A stretch of DNA of 6,534 nt, from positions 1 through 6,534 of the forward strand of contig JACQFK010000028.1 in the NCBI GenBank assembly GCA_016200125.1, written 5' to 3'. The position numbers and the translations under genes were made by a program. Below are positions 5,367 to 6,534 of this stretch, piece after piece; within the stretch, counting starts at the first letter, position 1; every line of letters begins with the position of its first letter. Origin of the DNA: Planctomycetota bacterium. GTDB lineage: Bacteria > Planctomycetota > MHYJ01 > JACPRB01. The notes beneath the pieces are model-generated. The model was not told the origin of the DNA. It saw only the letters and a program-made list of their open reading frames with translations, and made no database searches.

Positions 5367-5552
5367 ATGTTGCGCGCCCACGTCCTGCACCGCAGCGCCG
5401 TCAGCTGCCCGTCCTGCCGCTCGGGCGACTTCGCCACCCACCGGCGCCTTCCGGCCGACCGGGGCCAGGTCGTCAACCGCTGCGCCTGCCGCCGCTGCGG
5501 CATCCCCTTCCAGTTCGTCGAGGATCGCGCCGGGAAGCCCGTCAGGAACTAG
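5367..5552 (+). CDS. Small zinc-ribbon protein, 61 aa, function unknown
   Basis: The product has two cysteine pairs typical of a zinc ribbon: CPSC (14-17) and CRRC (41-44), with an extra Cys39. After the second pair comes GIPFQFVED, as in many small ribbons where a beta-strand follows the last knuckle. Such proteins bind one zinc and often contact nucleic acid or a partner protein, but no specific family is recognised. The ATG at 5367 is preceded by a purine-rich ribosome binding site (AAGGGGGGAGAGAC). An in-frame TTG at 5331 is possible but poorly placed. It follows the receiver-like gene by 42 nt and its stop overlaps the 3' end of lpxH on the other strand by 11 bp. Confidence 0.75.
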   Translation: MLRAHVLHRSAVSCPSCRSGDFATHRRLPADRGQVVNRCACRRCGIPFQFVEDRAGKPVRN

Positions 5553-6273
5553 ACCCCGGGCGCAGCGGCCACTTCAGGAAGCGGAAATCGCGGCCGTCGT
5601 GCTCCACGTAGTCCTGCGTCCCGCCGCACCAGTCGCCCATGATGAACACCTCTCGAGGCCTGCCCTTCACCTCTTCGCGCAGGTGGGTCGGCAGGTGGAT
5701 GTGCCCGGTGATCAGCACGTCGGCCCCCTGCTCGAAGAAGGGCCGCGCCCGGTCGAACAGCTCCTCCCCCTTCCAGGAATAGGAGGGCGTCGTCCGCTTC
5801 GAGACCTTGCGGAAGCCGCGGACGATCGACCGCCCCACGATCGACGGGATCTGCAGCCAGAGGTCCTCGATCGGCTTCGACCGCATCATCGTCCGGTAGG
5901 CCGTGTACTTCGGGTTGGTGTTGTAGATGAAATCGCCGTGGGCGAGCAGCACCGTGCGGCCGCCCAGGTCGATCCGCGCCCGGTCCCCCAGCACCTTCAT
6001 CCCCGTCCGGCGCTCGAACTTCTCCTCCACGAGATAGTCGCGGTTCCCCTTGATGAAGAAGATCGGCGTCCGCTCCGACCGCCGCCGGATCGACTCGATC
6101 TCCTCGCGGTAGTCGGCCAGGTCCAGGTGCTTGGGGCCGATCCAGTAGTCGAAGAGGTCGCCGACGATGTAGAACGCGTCGCAGTCCTCCTCGAGGAATT
6201 TGAGGAAGGGGCGGTTGTTCGCGGGATCCTTCGCCCGGAGGTGGACGTCGCTCACGAAAAGCGTGCGCGGCAT
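5542..6273 (-). CDS. lpxH: LpxH-type UDP-2,3-diacylglucosamine diphosphatase (calcineurin-like phosphoesterase)
   Basis: LpxH hydrolyses UDP-2,3-diacylglucosamine to lipid X and UMP on the inner face of the cytoplasmic membrane, the fourth step of lipid A synthesis. The 243-aa product (E. coli 240) keeps the metal-binding motifs in order: SDVHL (D9, H11), GDLFDYWIG (D39), GNRDYL (N77), AHGDFIYN (H112) and TGHIHLPTH (H191, H193). The family pattern in E. coli is ADLHL, GDLFEAWIG, GNRDFL, MHGDTLC, HGHTHRP, so the match is close, though TCTDD-type residues after HGD are replaced by YNTNP. A related UDP-2,3-diacylglucosamine hydrolase paralogue or another metallophosphoesterase cannot be excluded. 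The start ATG lacks a Shine-Dalgarno sequence and has a -10-like box 7 nt upstream. It converges with the zinc-ribbon gene. Confidence 0.85.
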   Translation of the reverse strand: MPRTLFVSDVHLRAKDPANNRPFLKFLEEDCDAFYIVGDLFDYWIGPKHLDLADYREEIESIRRRSERTPIFFIKGNRDYLVEEKFERRTGMKVLGDRARIDLGGRTVLLAHGDFIYNTNPKYTAYRTMMRSKPIEDLWLQIPSIVGRSIVRGFRKVSKRTTPSYSWKGEELFDRARPFFEQGADVLITGHIHLPTHLREEVKGRPREVFIMGDWCGGTQDYVEHDGRDFRFLKWPLRPGSSS

Positions 6274-6280
6274 GGCGGAA

Positions 6281-6286
6281 AGTATA
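6281..6286 (-). promoter_or_regulatory. Candidate -10 box for a leaderless lpxH transcript
   Basis: On the minus strand TATACT (5 of 6 matches to TATAAT) ends 7 nt before the lpxH ATG. Transcription from it would begin at or next to the ATG, giving a leaderless mRNA, which agrees with the absence of a Shine-Dalgarno sequence. No good -35 box is present: the expected position falls inside the GAAATCC repeat and reads ATTTC/GATTTC. Confidence 0.5.
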
Positions 6287-6289
6287 GCG

Positions 6290-6317
6290 GAAATCCGAAA
6301 TCCGAAATCCGAAATCC
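6290..6317. repeat. Tandem repeat, four perfect copies of GAAATCC
   Basis: Four exact 7-bp units run head to tail over 28 bp, in the gap upstream of lpxH and next to its candidate -10 box. The unit length is the same as in the ftsI-murE repeat but the sequence differs. Copy number in such simple arrays often varies between strains, and here it would change only sequence upstream of -10. Confidence 0.95.
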
Positions 6318-6390
6318 GGACGGGGGCCGCAGAGAGGAAGCTGGAATCTCCGGCGGGCTCACTTCACGCTGCCGCAGGGCGGGACCCTCT

Positions 6391-6450
6391 GCCTGTACTG
6401 CGTCGTGCTGGGTACCTCTACTGTGTATCGGGTACCGGCTACTGCTGCGG
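6391..6450. repeat. Imperfect ~20-bp repeats with GGTACC and CTACTG
   Basis: GGTACC followed 1-2 nt later by CTACTG occurs at 6411 and again at 6431, and a weaker copy with GTACTG precedes them near 6395. The array spans the stop codon of the gene at the right edge. The GGTACC/TACTG content resembles the ftsI-murE repeat on the minus strand (GGTACTT units), so it may be a decayed relative. The match is loose. Confidence 0.3.
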
Positions 6451-6534
6451 GATCCACATCACCTTCTGGGTCGTCCGCTCCTGTCGCTCGCCGATGTCCT
6501 CGACGACCCGCATGGTGACGCGGACCGCGGGGAC
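6439..6534 (-). CDS. C-terminal end of an unidentified protein (truncated by window edge)
   Basis: A minus-strand frame is open from the window edge to a TAG at 6441-6439, encoding 31 residues that end VMWIPQQ. It contains two beta-strand-like stretches (VPAVRVTMRVVED and RTTQKVMWIP). A 'P-AVRVTMRV-D' strand near the C-terminus is reminiscent of minor pseudopilins of the GspJ/PilW type, but 31 residues are too few to name it. It lies 165 nt upstream of lpxH in the same direction, with no clear terminator between. Confidence 0.5.
   Translation of the reverse strand, partial: VPAVRVTMRVVEDIGERQERTTQKVMWIPQQ

Noticed and set aside
4733..5611. A 292-codon plus-strand frame overlapping the 208-aa gene and the zinc-ribbon gene
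   Set aside because: Pro/Arg-rich translation typical of a shadow frame, no ribosome binding site, and it runs through two better-supported genes.

Overview
This GC-rich window carries the start of a division and cell wall (dcw/mra) cluster on the minus strand, a divergent pair of small uncharacterised genes on the plus strand, and an LpxH-type gene on the minus strand. LpxH belongs to lipid A synthesis, so the host is most likely a diderm (Gram-negative) bacterium. The mraZ-rsmH-ftsL-ftsI-murE order, frequent GTG/TTG starts and period-7 intergenic repeats would fit a soil or environmental phylum such as Acidobacteriota. That assignment is a guess from style, not from a marker comparison.

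Minus strand, reading from 4340 down to 1: a three-copy MraZ operator (4316-4340), mraZ (GTG start at 4284), an unrecognised 86-aa gene (3789-3529), rsmH/mraW (TTG start near 3406), ftsL (2451-2149), ftsI (2130-424), an imperfect hairpin built of 7-bp units (361-424), and the N-terminal part of murE (337 to the window edge). All run in one direction with gaps of 18 to 122 nt and are probably one operon. MraZ would regulate it, RsmH methylates 16S rRNA, FtsL and FtsI act in the septal peptidoglycan machine, and MurE makes the peptidoglycan precursor.

The 413-nt divergent gap (4285-4697) has no gene but is full of structure. Reading on the minus strand it holds a 10-bp AT palindrome, a G-quadruplex motif with single-base loops, two hairpins, a textbook intrinsic terminator and then the MraZ box. 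This could be a terminated leader or small RNA in front of mraZ, or simply an insulator.

Plus strand, 4698-5552: a 208-aa protein that looks like a receiver domain stripped of its phosphorylation residues followed by a possible PilZ-like half, then a 61-aa zinc-ribbon protein. The latter ends tail-to-tail with lpxH, overlapping it by 11 bp. lpxH (6273-5542) has a -10-like box placed so that its mRNA may be leaderless, directly next to four perfect copies of a 7-bp repeat. The right edge holds the last 31 codons of another minus-strand gene of unknown identity.
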